Shown: positions 16,422 to 22,926, counted from the stretch's first letter. The stretch: 28,343 nt of DNA from Candidatus Peregrinibacteria bacterium (GCA_016215735.1 JACRIA010000065.1:1-28343); one strand, 5' to 3'. Notes: generated by a model from the letters alone, not told the origin. Numbers and translations are program-made.

Positions 16422-17365
16422 CTCAACTTTATGAGCGTGTTTACGATCGCGTATGCTCCTGCCGCGAGAATAAGACCGAGTATTGCGCCGAGCAGAATTT
16501 TCTTTGCTTTTTGCGTGTTGTTCTCTTCGGCGCCTCCGAAAACATACATATAACCCGCGTATATCAGCATTAAGAAAGCTATGATCGCAACGAACGCTGA
16601 AGCAAAATTCGTAAGCCCCACAATCAGCATTTTTGCTTTGTCCGCGGCCATTAACTTTGTTCCATGCGCTGGAAAAAGTATGCCTTTTACAGCAAATTCC
16701 GCGATGCCGACGATCAGAACGCCTGCTAATCCATATAAAATTCTTTTTATTCCTTTAGTTTTTGCTTCTTCGTTGCCGAATGCCATCGCTATCCTGATTC
16801 CATTGATTATGATCATCAAAATCGCGATCGCGCCCACAAACATTTCTGCGATTTCGTATATTTTTTTGATTAATGCTTCTCCTTCTTTGCCGAATGATTC
16901 AGCCATTGCCTGGCTGGTTAATACTTCTCCTTCTGCGCCGCCTGTTCCGTAGAAAACTTTTTTAACAAACATTGCTCCGAACGTAATTATCGCAAGCGCC
17001 ATTATCCCGTATGTGAGCATGCGTTTTGCGTCGTCAATTTTTTTCTGCGAATCTTTGCCTGCTGTTAAAAACATTACGCCGCCTGCGATTATTACTATCA
17101 CCGCGACAGCCTGCATAAAATATTTTACGAGATCAACAACATACCAAATTGTGCTTGTGATTTCCGCTGTTCCTTGCGGGCCTGAAGCTGATTCCGCATG
17201 AAGAATTGGATTAACTAATTCAACGTTCGACTGTTTCAATTGTTCCTGCGTGAGTTTTAGGGCATCGGACGGTTCTGGAACTTGTGCATTCGCGACATTC
17301 GCGATAGTGAGCGCCGGAATCAAAAGCCCCGCAAGAATCATGATTTGTATAAATATTTTTTTCAT
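16418..17365 (-). CDS. Triplicated pilin-like membrane protein (T4SS-pilin type), second copy
   Basis: This protein has 315 residues. The signal peptide is 1-27 (ANA-Q). Three tandem units follow at about 71-137, 165-230 and 243-315. Each has two hydrophobic helices joined by a small charged turn: TAGKDSQKKIDDAKRMLTYG, AFGNEEAKTKGIKRILYG and VFGGAEENNTQKAKKILLG. A single unit of this kind is what I know as the type IV secretion pilin-like family of CPR bacteria (VirB2/TrbC-like). Three fused units would make a six-helix membrane protein rather than an ordinary pilin subunit. Its ATG overlaps the TGA of the gene before it by four bases (ATGA), so the two are translationally coupled and probably form a complex. 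No VirB4-type ATPase is in the window. Confidence 0.85.
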   Translation of the reverse strand: MKKIFIQIMILAGLLIPALTIANVANAQVPEPSDALKLTQEQLKQSNVELVNPILHAESASGPQGTAEITSTIWYVVDLVKYFMQAVAVIVIIAGGVMFLTAGKDSQKKIDDAKRMLTYGIMALAIITFGAMFVKKVFYGTGGAEGEVLTSQAMAESFGKEGEALIKKIYEIAEMFVGAIAILMIIINGIRIAMAFGNEEAKTKGIKRILYGLAGVLIVGIAEFAVKGILFPAHGTKLMAADKAKMLIVGLTNFASAFVAIIAFLMLIYAGYMYVFGGAEENNTQKAKKILLGAILGLILAAGAYAIVNTLIKLS

Positions 17366-18306
17366 CCTGTGAATTTACGAGATATGACAGTTGATACAAT
17401 CGCGAACGCGCCGTAAATAATAATTATTCCAATTGCGGCTGCGATAATAACGCGTTTTGCTTTATTCATTTTTTCTTCTTCGCCGCCTGCTGTGATGTAC
17501 ATTATCGCGCCTACAATAAGCGCTAAAACAGCCAGCGGTCCGACAAAACTAACAACGTAATTTGTGGCGGATACTATTTCAGCAAGTCCTCTAGCTGGAT
17601 CCATGCCGGTCTGAACACCTGAAGTCCCCGCGTATTTGCTGATATCAATTTTATAGAAAACTTTTTGCACTAATGTTTCTGAAAAAATAATCAGCACAAA
17701 GCCGACTATGCCATATAAAAGCTTTTTTTTGTCTTCATCAAGTTTTGATTCGTCTTCGAGCGTGATTAAATGCAAACCGCTTGCGATGACCTGAAACACT
17801 GCGATGCCGCCGATTAAATATTTAAAAAATACTATAACGATTTTTGTGATTTTATTGAATTCGACAACTCTGCCTATCATTTCACTCGGATTTTTCAAGG
17901 GACCTCCTGTTTCAACTCCGAATATTTTTATCATATCGCCGGAAAGGCTTACAAGAGCCAAACCAGCTATAGCGTACATTAATTGTTTCGTGTGTTTTTT
18001 GATTGTTTCTTCGTTGCCGCCAGCTGTCAGAATTTGAACAGCTGAAGCAATAATCATTAAAACAGCGAACGCGCCGATAATTAGTTTCGCGACGCCGATT
18101 ATTCCGCCGCCGCCTTCTCCTATTCCGACTAAATCTTTGATTTTATCTATTGCTGTAGTGCCTTCTGGCGCGATAACATCGCCGTAACTGCCTTTATTGA
18201 GCGGTAATGACTGCGCCGCATGGGTAAAACTAGGCATACACGCGAATATTACGATCGCGGCCACAAGTGAAACCAAAAATCTGGCTAACAAGTTTTGTTT
18301 TCGCAT
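17362..18306 (-). CDS. Triplicated pilin-like membrane protein (T4SS-pilin type), first copy
   Basis: This protein has 314 residues. The signal peptide is 1-30 (THA-A). Three pilin-like hairpin units lie at about 66-130, 143-218 and 240-310, with turns TAGGNEETIKKHTKQLMYA, TLEDESKLDEDKKKLLYG and TAGGEEEKMNKAKRVIIAA. The middle unit has lost the usual TAGG. A Gly-rich stretch (EGGGG) precedes unit 1. It is the first gene of the surface block in transcription order, overlaps the next gene by ATGA, and is expressed from its own promoter. Likely an integral membrane platform of the surface apparatus (inference). Alternatives are a channel or holin-like complex. Confidence 0.85.
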   Translation of the reverse strand: MRKQNLLARFLVSLVAAIVIFACMPSFTHAAQSLPLNKGSYGDVIAPEGTTAIDKIKDLVGIGEGGGGIIGVAKLIIGAFAVLMIIASAVQILTAGGNEETIKKHTKQLMYAIAGLALVSLSGDMIKIFGVETGGPLKNPSEMIGRVVEFNKITKIVIVFFKYLIGGIAVFQVIASGLHLITLEDESKLDEDKKKLLYGIVGFVLIIFSETLVQKVFYKIDISKYAGTSGVQTGMDPARGLAEIVSATNYVVSFVGPLAVLALIVGAIMYITAGGEEEKMNKAKRVIIAAAIGIIIIYGAFAIVSTVISRKFTG

Positions 18307-18328
18307 TTATTTTTATTTTTTATATTTT

Positions 18329-18348
18329 CGCCCCGAGCACTCGGGACG
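18329..18348. repeat. Palindromic repeat family B, copy 3 (diverged)
   Basis: CGCCCCGAGCACTCGGGACG is followed by GAGTGTTAT and an A/T-rich stretch, as in copy 2. It lies at the start of the leader of the 314-residue gene. It differs from copy 2 at two positions, which leaves mismatches in the palindrome. Confidence 0.8.
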
Positions 18349-18362
18349 AGTGTTATCTATAT

Positions 18363-18391
18363 ATTTTAGCAGAAATTCAGCCTAAAATCAA
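18363..18391 (-). promoter_or_regulatory. Promoter of the pilin-like gene pair
   Basis: Minus strand: -35 TTGATT (18386-18391), 17-base spacer, -10 TAAAAT (18363-18368). The -35 overlaps the TGA stop of the upstream HNH gene. The leader is about 50 bases with the family B palindrome near its start. Confidence 0.55.
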
Positions 18392-19401
18392 GCTCCGGAT
18401 GCGGTCGGCGCGGTATTCGCGCGATATTTTAAAACTTTTTGATCGATTTTAAATTTTTCCGATTTTTCATATGCGCTGTCGCGCAGTGTTCTCACGCGCC
18501 ATTCGCTTGGCGCTGATTCTTCATTTTCAATCAATCCAAGATGCGCGAGCTGTTCATGCGCTTTGCACAACGGAACGAGGGCGTCAGGATTATGCTCATG
18601 CGTGAGGCTGAAACGGGCTGTGTGATGCAGAATTTCATAAGGCCGATTGCAGCCCGGAAATGCGCAGGTGTTGTTGGTTTTCGCGAGTGCATGCCGTTCA
18701 ATCGCGACTGGCACATACCTTGACTCGCTCCGCACTGCCTCTGGTTTTTCTGCTTCTAGTTTTTCTTTATATAATTCTATGAATTTTTGCATAAGCTCAT
18801 CCCAGTTGCCGCTGCCTTTGAGTTTGCGTAATTCATCTGCAGTGCGAGGGTTGATTTCCATTTGAATTGTTTCAGTTTTTATTTCAGGAAATAGAGCCTG
18901 AGTTTGTCTATTTTCCGTACCGGTACGGAAAATAGACTGATTATTGTTTTGTGTTTTATCTATATACCATCCAGCAGCTTCCAGTTCTTGTTGCTGCATT
19001 TTTTGAAATTCCTTTACATAAACTTCAAGGGTGTGCTTGCCCATTTCCCGCGCTTTTTCTGCCCAGAAACTTGCTGTCTCGCTAGTTGCGATTGCAATAA
19101 CCGGCCGCACAGCATTTATACCTTTTTCTTCAATAACGCGCTGCAGCGCAGGTTTGTCTTCTGCTTTTTTTAGAATTCGAAGCGCATCATTTACTGCATT
19201 TGCGCTCATTCCTGCTAAAATTCTTGCGTATTCATAGATATTGGGGAAGCCGCGCTTCCGCCAGATTTCGCGCTTTTCTATTTCCGGCAAAAGGAGCGCG
19301 CATTTTCGCAGCCATTCCCGTGCATTTTTGCCGTACTGCGTGAAGCGATCATGGAGAATTTTGTCTGTGATTTTTGTGTTGATGGCTGCTGCGTTTTCCA
19401 T
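18388..19401 (-). CDS. HNH endonuclease-like protein, paralog 2
   Basis: This protein has 337 residues and is a paralog of the 303-residue gene at 8337. The N-terminal helical domain at about 20-132 contains LLPEIEKREIWRKRGF, EDKPALQRVIEEKG and AIATSETASFWAEK. The linker (145-170) is encoded partly by a perfect 32-bp palindrome. A helical region is at 183-220 and the HNH domain at about 231-300. Metal and catalytic candidates are C246 and C251 (CAFPGC), LHHTARF with H259/H260, N271, and PLCKAHEQLAH with C279, H282, H287. The product probably cuts or nicks DNA; the target is unknown. It closes the right end of the surface block in inverted orientation to paralog 1. The start ATG 19401 is 11 bases after a predicted transcription start. 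Confidence 0.88.
   Translation of the reverse strand: MENAAAINTKITDKILHDRFTQYGKNAREWLRKCALLLPEIEKREIWRKRGFPNIYEYARILAGMSANAVNDALRILKKAEDKPALQRVIEEKGINAVRPVIAIATSETASFWAEKAREMGKHTLEVYVKEFQKMQQQELEAAGWYIDKTQNNNQSIFRTGTENRQTQALFPEIKTETIQMEINPRTADELRKLKGSGNWDELMQKFIELYKEKLEAEKPEAVRSESRYVPVAIERHALAKTNNTCAFPGCNRPYEILHHTARFSLTHEHNPDALVPLCKAHEQLAHLGLIENEESAPSEWRVRTLRDSAYEKSEKFKIDQKVLKYRANTAPTASGA
18906..18937. repeat. Perfect 32-bp palindrome inside the HNH gene
   Basis: The left half is GTCTATTTTCCGTACC; the right half is its exact reverse complement. It is in frame and encodes about residues 155-166 (SIFRTGTENR) in the linker before the second helical part. Confidence 0.9.
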
Positions 19402-19418
19402 AGATTTTTTTGTTATTG

Positions 19419-19454
19419 ATTATAAAAATTTTGCCTCCAGCAGGCCAAAAAATC
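19419..19454 (-). promoter_or_regulatory. HNH paralog 2 promoter with conserved leader motif, copy 2
   Basis: Minus strand: -10 TATAAT (19419-19424), 18-base spacer, weak -35 TTGGCC (19443-19448). The shared HNH motif (19431-19454: GATTTTTTGGCC, TGCTGGAGGCAA) covers the -35 and spacer. The same motif is at 8190-8217 for paralog 1, but there no -10 follows at the matching distance. Confidence 0.55.
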
Positions 19455-19628
19455 AAGTTCAAACAGCAAAATTCCCTTGCAAAAATCATAGGTAAGTATT
19501 AATCACCTTGACGGATTGCTGACTTATGGCGGCGGGAAATAGAATGACAGAAATGGATAGCGTGGCGCATGAATGACAGCTGGCGATGGCGGACGCGGTA
19601 TAATTTTTGCAAATTTTTGCAAATGCTA

Positions 19629-19657
19629 TTGCTTTTTCACAAGCGGTATTATATATT
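19629..19657 (+). promoter_or_regulatory. Promoter of secE-nusG
   Basis: TTGCTT (19629-19634), 17-base spacer, TATATT (19652-19657); start near 19664 and a leader of about 74 bases containing hairpins. Confidence 0.5.
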
Positions 19658-19687
19658 TACTTCCGGCCGAAGAGGCCTTTTTAAAAT

Positions 19688-19723
19688 AGGCTGAAAGTCT
19701 GCCGCAGGCAGACGGACGGCCCA
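19688..19723 (+). repeat. Nested hairpin element C, copy 1 (secE leader)
   Basis: This 36-base element has the inner stem GTCTGCC-GCA-GGCAGAC, an outer AGGC arm and a GGCC arm. It aligns without gaps to 21221-21256 (24/36 identical). The three inner base pairs that differ are all compensatory. Confidence 0.75.
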
Positions 19724-19737
19724 ATTACAAATTACTT

Positions 19738-19938
19738 ATGGATATCAAAAACAACAAATTAGTTAATTATCTGCGTGAAAGCTGGGCGGAATTCAGGCAC
19801 GTGACATGGCCGACGAAAAATCAGGCAATAAAACTGGCAGGAATTGTTCTCGGTTTTTGTTTCGCGAGCGCGTTTTTGTTCAGCATCCTCGATTACGTAT
19901 TTAATCTTGGATATACTACTCTCTTAAAATTGTCTTAA
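19738..19938 (+). CDS. secE: Preprotein translocase subunit SecE
   Basis: This is the small essential subunit of the SecYEG protein-conducting channel (66 aa, inner membrane). It shows the conserved cytoplasmic amphipathic helix with EFRHVTWPTKNQ (17-28) followed by one membrane helix at about 32-56, the single-helix SecE form. The length is typical of the short bacterial type. Position directly before nusG, three bases apart, is the classic bacterial order. There is no Shine-Dalgarno before the ATG. Confidence 0.95.
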   Translation: MDIKNNKLVNYLRESWAEFRHVTWPTKNQAIKLAGIVLGFCFASAFLFSILDYVFNLGYTTLLKLS

Positions 19939-19941
19939 AAT

Positions 19942-20487
19942 ATGGCAAAACAAGCCTTACACACAGGCCGGCACTGGTATGTTGTTCACACTTATTCTGG
20001 TTATGAAGATGCTGTGCGCGACGCCTTGATGCAGAGAATCGAATCTTTTGGAATGCAGGAAATGATTTTTGATGTTGTTGTGCCGAAAGAAGTGCAGATT
20101 GTTATTAAAAAAGGTGAACCTGTGACAGAGAAAAAACGTATTTTCCCGGGTTATGTTTTGGTTGATATGATTGTAACTGATGATTCTTGGTATGTTGTGC
20201 GGAATACGCCGAATGTAACGGGTTTTGTCGGTGCTGGCACTACTCCAATTCCTGTTTCAGAAGAAGAATGGAAAACTATTAAAAAGAAAATGGGCGAAGT
20301 TGAACCGAAGTTCAAGATTGATTATGCTGTCGGCGACCATGTTGTGATTTTGGATGGGCCGTTTGTGAATTACGACGGCAATATTATTACTATTGATGAA
20401 GAAAAAGGCAAAGTCAAAATCTTGATAAGCATATTCGGCCGCGAAACTCCAATTGAACTTGATTTTACCCAGATAAAAAAGAAATAG
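19942..20487 (+). CDS. nusG: Transcription termination/antitermination protein NusG
   Basis: NusG (181 aa, cytosolic) binds RNA polymerase and links it to Rho or the ribosome. The NGN domain covers about 9-115 (HWYVVHTYSGYEDAVR, then FPGYVLVDM, NTPNVTGFVG) and the C-terminal KOW domain about 128-181 (VGDHVVILDGPFVNYDG). Length and motifs are normal. It follows secE by three bases and precedes the 242-residue gene by one base, so these three form one transcription unit. Confidence 0.97.
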   Translation: MAKQALHTGRHWYVVHTYSGYEDAVRDALMQRIESFGMQEMIFDVVVPKEVQIVIKKGEPVTEKKRIFPGYVLVDMIVTDDSWYVVRNTPNVTGFVGAGTTPIPVSEEEWKTIKKKMGEVEPKFKIDYAVGDHVVILDGPFVNYDGNIITIDEEKGKVKILISIFGRETPIELDFTQIKKK

Positions 20488-20488
20488 C

Positions 20489-21217
20489 ATGCAGAAATCC
20501 ACAATATTTATAGTAATGCTGGCAGTTATTGTCATCGCGGTTATCGGAAAATTATTCGCGTATGATTATTTACGGCAAGGCTGGGCGAATATTTTCAGCG
20601 GAAGCGGAACGCAGCAAATTGTGGAACAGCCTGTTACCGAGCCGCCGACTGCGGAAAGTGTGACAGCGCCGGAAATAGCCGCGGAGACAACGCCAGCTGT
20701 GGAAACACCGGCCGTGGAAACTCCCGCCGAAACTCCAGCTGAAACACAGCCGTCTGAAGTTGAAAAACTTATTGAACAAACAAAACTTAATTTTGAAAAA
20801 GTTACGGCTGAACAATTAACGCAGGCAGGATTCAAAAACGCGAAAGTTATCCATGTGACTTTTGATAACAGAATTTTCCAGATAGTAGATGTGAGCGATA
20901 TAACCAACGCGGACACCGGCGAATTTAATATAGCTGATGAAAAAAATATTTACTCTGTTGTTGATGAAATGCAGTTTCAGACGCAGCTTGAAGCCGAAGA
21001 TGCTTACAGCGTTATCAAAAAAAGGATTCTGGATATGCCCGGCCTGACAATCAACGAAAGCAATCAATTTGGAAACGCTTCGCTGTTTATGAATGATCCA
21101 AAAAGAAAAGCGAATGCGTTTTTGATTGTAAGAACGACGAATACTCTGTATTTTTATACTTACCCGAAAGCAAATCACGAATTTATCAAAAAGCTGATAA
21201 TACTTTTAAACCAATAA
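20489..21217 (+). CDS. Membrane-anchored protein of unknown function between nusG and rplK
   Basis: This protein has 242 residues. An N-terminal membrane anchor (5-24) is followed by a Pro/Thr/Glu-rich linker (about 45-86) with repeated ETPAVETPAETPAET-type units, then a compact alpha/beta domain (88-242) that ends in FYTYPKANHEFIKKLIILL. By topology the domain should lie outside the cytoplasmic membrane. I do not recognise it. It begins one base after the nusG stop, so it is translated from the same message, yet nusG is normally followed directly by rplK. Element C lies in the 56-base gap before rplK. A lineage-specific insertion in a conserved operon is the simplest reading. Confidence 0.8.
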   Translation: MQKSTIFIVMLAVIVIAVIGKLFAYDYLRQGWANIFSGSGTQQIVEQPVTEPPTAESVTAPEIAAETTPAVETPAVETPAETPAETQPSEVEKLIEQTKLNFEKVTAEQLTQAGFKNAKVIHVTFDNRIFQIVDVSDITNADTGEFNIADEKNIYSVVDEMQFQTQLEAEDAYSVIKKRILDMPGLTINESNQFGNASLFMNDPKRKANAFLIVRTTNTLYFYTYPKANHEFIKKLIILLNQ

Positions 21218-21220
21218 AAC

Positions 21221-21256
21221 AGGCCGGGAGGTCGCCGAAGGCGACCGAACGGCCTA
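21221..21256 (+). repeat. Nested hairpin element C, copy 2 (rplK leader)
   Basis: These 36 bases have the inner stem GGTCGCC-GAA-GGCGACC and the outer stem AGGCC/GGCCT, both perfect. It lies between the 242-residue gene and rplK and has the same length and layout as 19688-19723. Confidence 0.8.
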
Positions 21257-21273
21257 CTATAAACCAAAAAAAT

Positions 21274-21702
21274 ATGCCACCGAAACAAGTAAAAACAATT
21301 GTGAAACTTCAGATTCCCGCAGGAAAAGCCAATCCTGCTCCGCCTGTCGGCCCTGCTCTCGGCCAGCATGGATTAAACATTCAAGATTTCTGCAATCAGT
21401 TTAATACAAAGACTAAAACAATGGGTGACACAGTTGTCCCTGTTGAAATAACTGTTTATACAGATAGAACGTTTACTTTTATAATGAAGACGCCGCCTGC
21501 GGCGATTTTAATTAAAAAAGCGCTGGGGCTTGAAAAGGGCTCAGGCGTGCCGAATAAAGAAAAGGTCGGAACAATCACACGCGAACAATTGCGGCAGATC
21601 GCGGAGCAGAAAATGCCGGATTTAAACGCAAATGATATTGAAGCCGCGATTAAAATTATCGCTGGAACTGCTAAAAATATGGGAGTAAAAGTTGAAGAAT
21701 AA
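21274..21702 (+). CDS. rplK: Ribosomal protein L11
   Basis: L11 (142 aa) forms the base of the ribosomal GTPase-associated stalk. The N-terminal Pro-rich loop AGKANPAPPVGPALGQHGLN binds factors and thiopeptides. The C-terminal rRNA-binding domain (about 72-142) contains GTITREQLRQIAEQKMPDLN and IIAGTAKNMGV. The length is normal. It precedes rplA by 79 bases. Confidence 0.98.
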   Translation: MPPKQVKTIVKLQIPAGKANPAPPVGPALGQHGLNIQDFCNQFNTKTKTMGDTVVPVEITVYTDRTFTFIMKTPPAAILIKKALGLEKGSGVPNKEKVGTITREQLRQIAEQKMPDLNANDIEAAIKIIAGTAKNMGVKVEE

Positions 21703-21707
21703 TATCT

Positions 21708-21723
21708 GGCGCGGATCCGCGCC
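21708..21723. repeat. Palindromic repeat family A, minimal copy
   Basis: GGCGCGGATCCGCGCC, a perfect 16-bp palindrome followed by TGTTAAC, reminiscent of the GTGTT tail in copies 1 and 3. It is in the rplK-rplA gap just before the L1 site. Confidence 0.75.
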
Positions 21724-21732
21724 TGTTAACCA

Positions 21733-21769
21733 GTGGGAGGCTGCCTAGTCAGCAAGCTGTTAGAACCAC
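21733..21769 (+). promoter_or_regulatory. Probable L1 autoregulatory site in the rplA leader
   Basis: GTGGGAGG is paired through GTGG/CCAC with TTAGAACCAC, with an inner hairpin GCTG/CAGC. This resembles the GUGGGAGG...GUUA..ACCAC leader that I recall upstream of bacterial rplA, where L1 represses its own mRNA. Called from memory of the motif. Confidence 0.5.
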
Positions 21770-21781
21770 AAAATAATTTCT

Positions 21782-22492
21782 ATGATGAAAAAACACGGAA
21801 AAAAGTACAAGGCTGCGAAAGCGCTTGTAACACAGAAGGTTTACGGCCTGGATGAGGCGGTTGCTCTTCTTAAAAAAACCTCAATCACAAAATTCGACGC
21901 GACGTGCGAAATTCATGTCCTGCTTGGCATTGATTCAAAACAGTCGGATCAAATGGTAAGAGCGACTGTTGCTCTTCCGCACGGCACAGGAAAAGAAACT
22001 CGCGTGATTGCTTTTGTGACGGAAGAAAAGGTAAAAGACTGCAAGGGAGCGGGCGCGATTAAAGCCGGCGCTGATGAATTGATTTCTGAAATCGAAAAAG
22101 GCTGGCTGGATTTTGATGTTGCGGTTGCGACGCCGGACATGATGAAAAATCTCGGCAAAATTTCTAAAATTTTAGGTCCGAAGGGCCTGATGCCGAACCC
22201 AAAAGCCGGCACTGTTACAACTGATGTTCTTAATACCATTGCGCAAATCAAAAAAGGCAAAGTTGAATTTAAGAATGATAAATTCGGCGTTATTCACAAT
22301 ATTTTTGGAAAAATTTCTTTTGATGAAAAAAATCTTCGCGAAAATCTGGTTGCGTTTTTAAAGGCTTTAAATGAAGCAAAACCATCTGGCGTCAAAGGCA
22401 TTTTTATCAAAGGAATAAGCGTTACAACAACAATGGGCCCCGGTATAAATCTCGATGTGACACAAACATTGACTGATATAAAAACGTTATGA
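21782..22492 (+). CDS. rplA: Ribosomal protein L1
   Basis: L1 (236 aa) binds 23S rRNA at the L1 stalk near the E site and can repress its own mRNA. Family motifs are GTGKETRVIAF (about 63-73) and GPKGLMPNPKAGTVT (about 138-152). Two alternative starts (ATG ATG) lie together at 21782. The last four bases overlap the start of dut (ATGA). Downstream rplJ-rplL, the usual next genes, are absent here. Confidence 0.98.
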   Translation: MMKKHGKKYKAAKALVTQKVYGLDEAVALLKKTSITKFDATCEIHVLLGIDSKQSDQMVRATVALPHGTGKETRVIAFVTEEKVKDCKGAGAIKAGADELISEIEKGWLDFDVAVATPDMMKNLGKISKILGPKGLMPNPKAGTVTTDVLNTIAQIKKGKVEFKNDKFGVIHNIFGKISFDEKNLRENLVAFLKALNEAKPSGVKGIFIKGISVTTTMGPGINLDVTQTLTDIKTL

Positions 22493-22926
22493 AAGTGCGA
22501 ATAAAACGAATCGATGCGCGGCTGCCATTTCCAATTTATGAAACTGCTGGAAGTGTTGGGTTTGATATTATGGCGCGTGAAGATTGCGAGATCAAACCGC
22601 GCGGTTTGGCTTTTGTGCCAAGCAATTTAATTGTGGAAGTTCCGAAAGGCTACATGCTTACTATCGCGGCCAGAAGCAGCGCTCCGAGCAAAAAGGGTTT
22701 GATGACTCCGCACGGCATCGGCATTATTGATCATGATTATTGCGGAGCTGAAGATGAAATAAAAGTGCAGGTTTTTAATTTCACAAACAAGGCCGTCAAA
22801 GTACATCGCGGGGAAAAAATCGCTCAAGGAATTTTTGTGAAAATCGGGAAAGCGGTTTGGAAAGAGATTGCGGCGGCGCGAAAAAGGACGCGGGGAGGGT
22901 TTGGGAGCACGGGCGGATATAAATAA
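22489..22926 (+). CDS. dut: Deoxyuridine triphosphatase (dUTPase)
   Basis: This enzyme (145 aa) hydrolyses dUTP to dUMP and pyrophosphate, keeping uracil out of DNA and feeding dTMP synthesis. The five trimeric dUTPase motifs appear in order: GSVGFDIMA (1), AARSSAPSKKGL (2), GIIDHDYCGAEDEIKVQVFN (3, with the catalytic Asp), GEKIAQGIFV (4) and RGGFGSTG (5, the mobile C-terminal arm). Motif 1 has FDI where many have LDL. Coupled to rplA by an ATGA overlap, which is unusual company for dut. A thymidylate-kinase-like gene lies 2 kb downstream. Confidence 0.93.
   Translation: MKVRIKRIDARLPFPIYETAGSVGFDIMAREDCEIKPRGLAFVPSNLIVEVPKGYMLTIAARSSAPSKKGLMTPHGIGIIDHDYCGAEDEIKVQVFNFTNKAVKVHRGEKIAQGIFVKIGKAVWKEIAAARKRTRGGFGSTGGYK

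Larger units (their letters stand above)
19402..19737. other. Divergent intergenic region between HNH paralog 2 and secE
   Basis: These 336 bases hold: the HNH promoter and leader motif (19419-19454); a region I cannot interpret at 19455-19600, in which GAATGACAG occurs twice; a tandem 10-base repeat TTTTTGCAAA x2 (19604-19623); the secE promoter (19629-19657); a short GGCC/GGCC hairpin followed by T5 (19665-19682); and the nested hairpin element C (19688-19723). Confidence 0.6.

Noticed and set aside
16418..19401. Alternative genetic code with TGA read as an amino acid
   Set aside because: TGA ends three genes at positions where the next gene or promoter begins, and proteins have normal length.
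20566..20916. Antisense frames (Ser/Val-rich) opposite the 242-residue gene
   Set aside because: Shadows of the Pro/Thr/Glu repeat linker; no start context or family.
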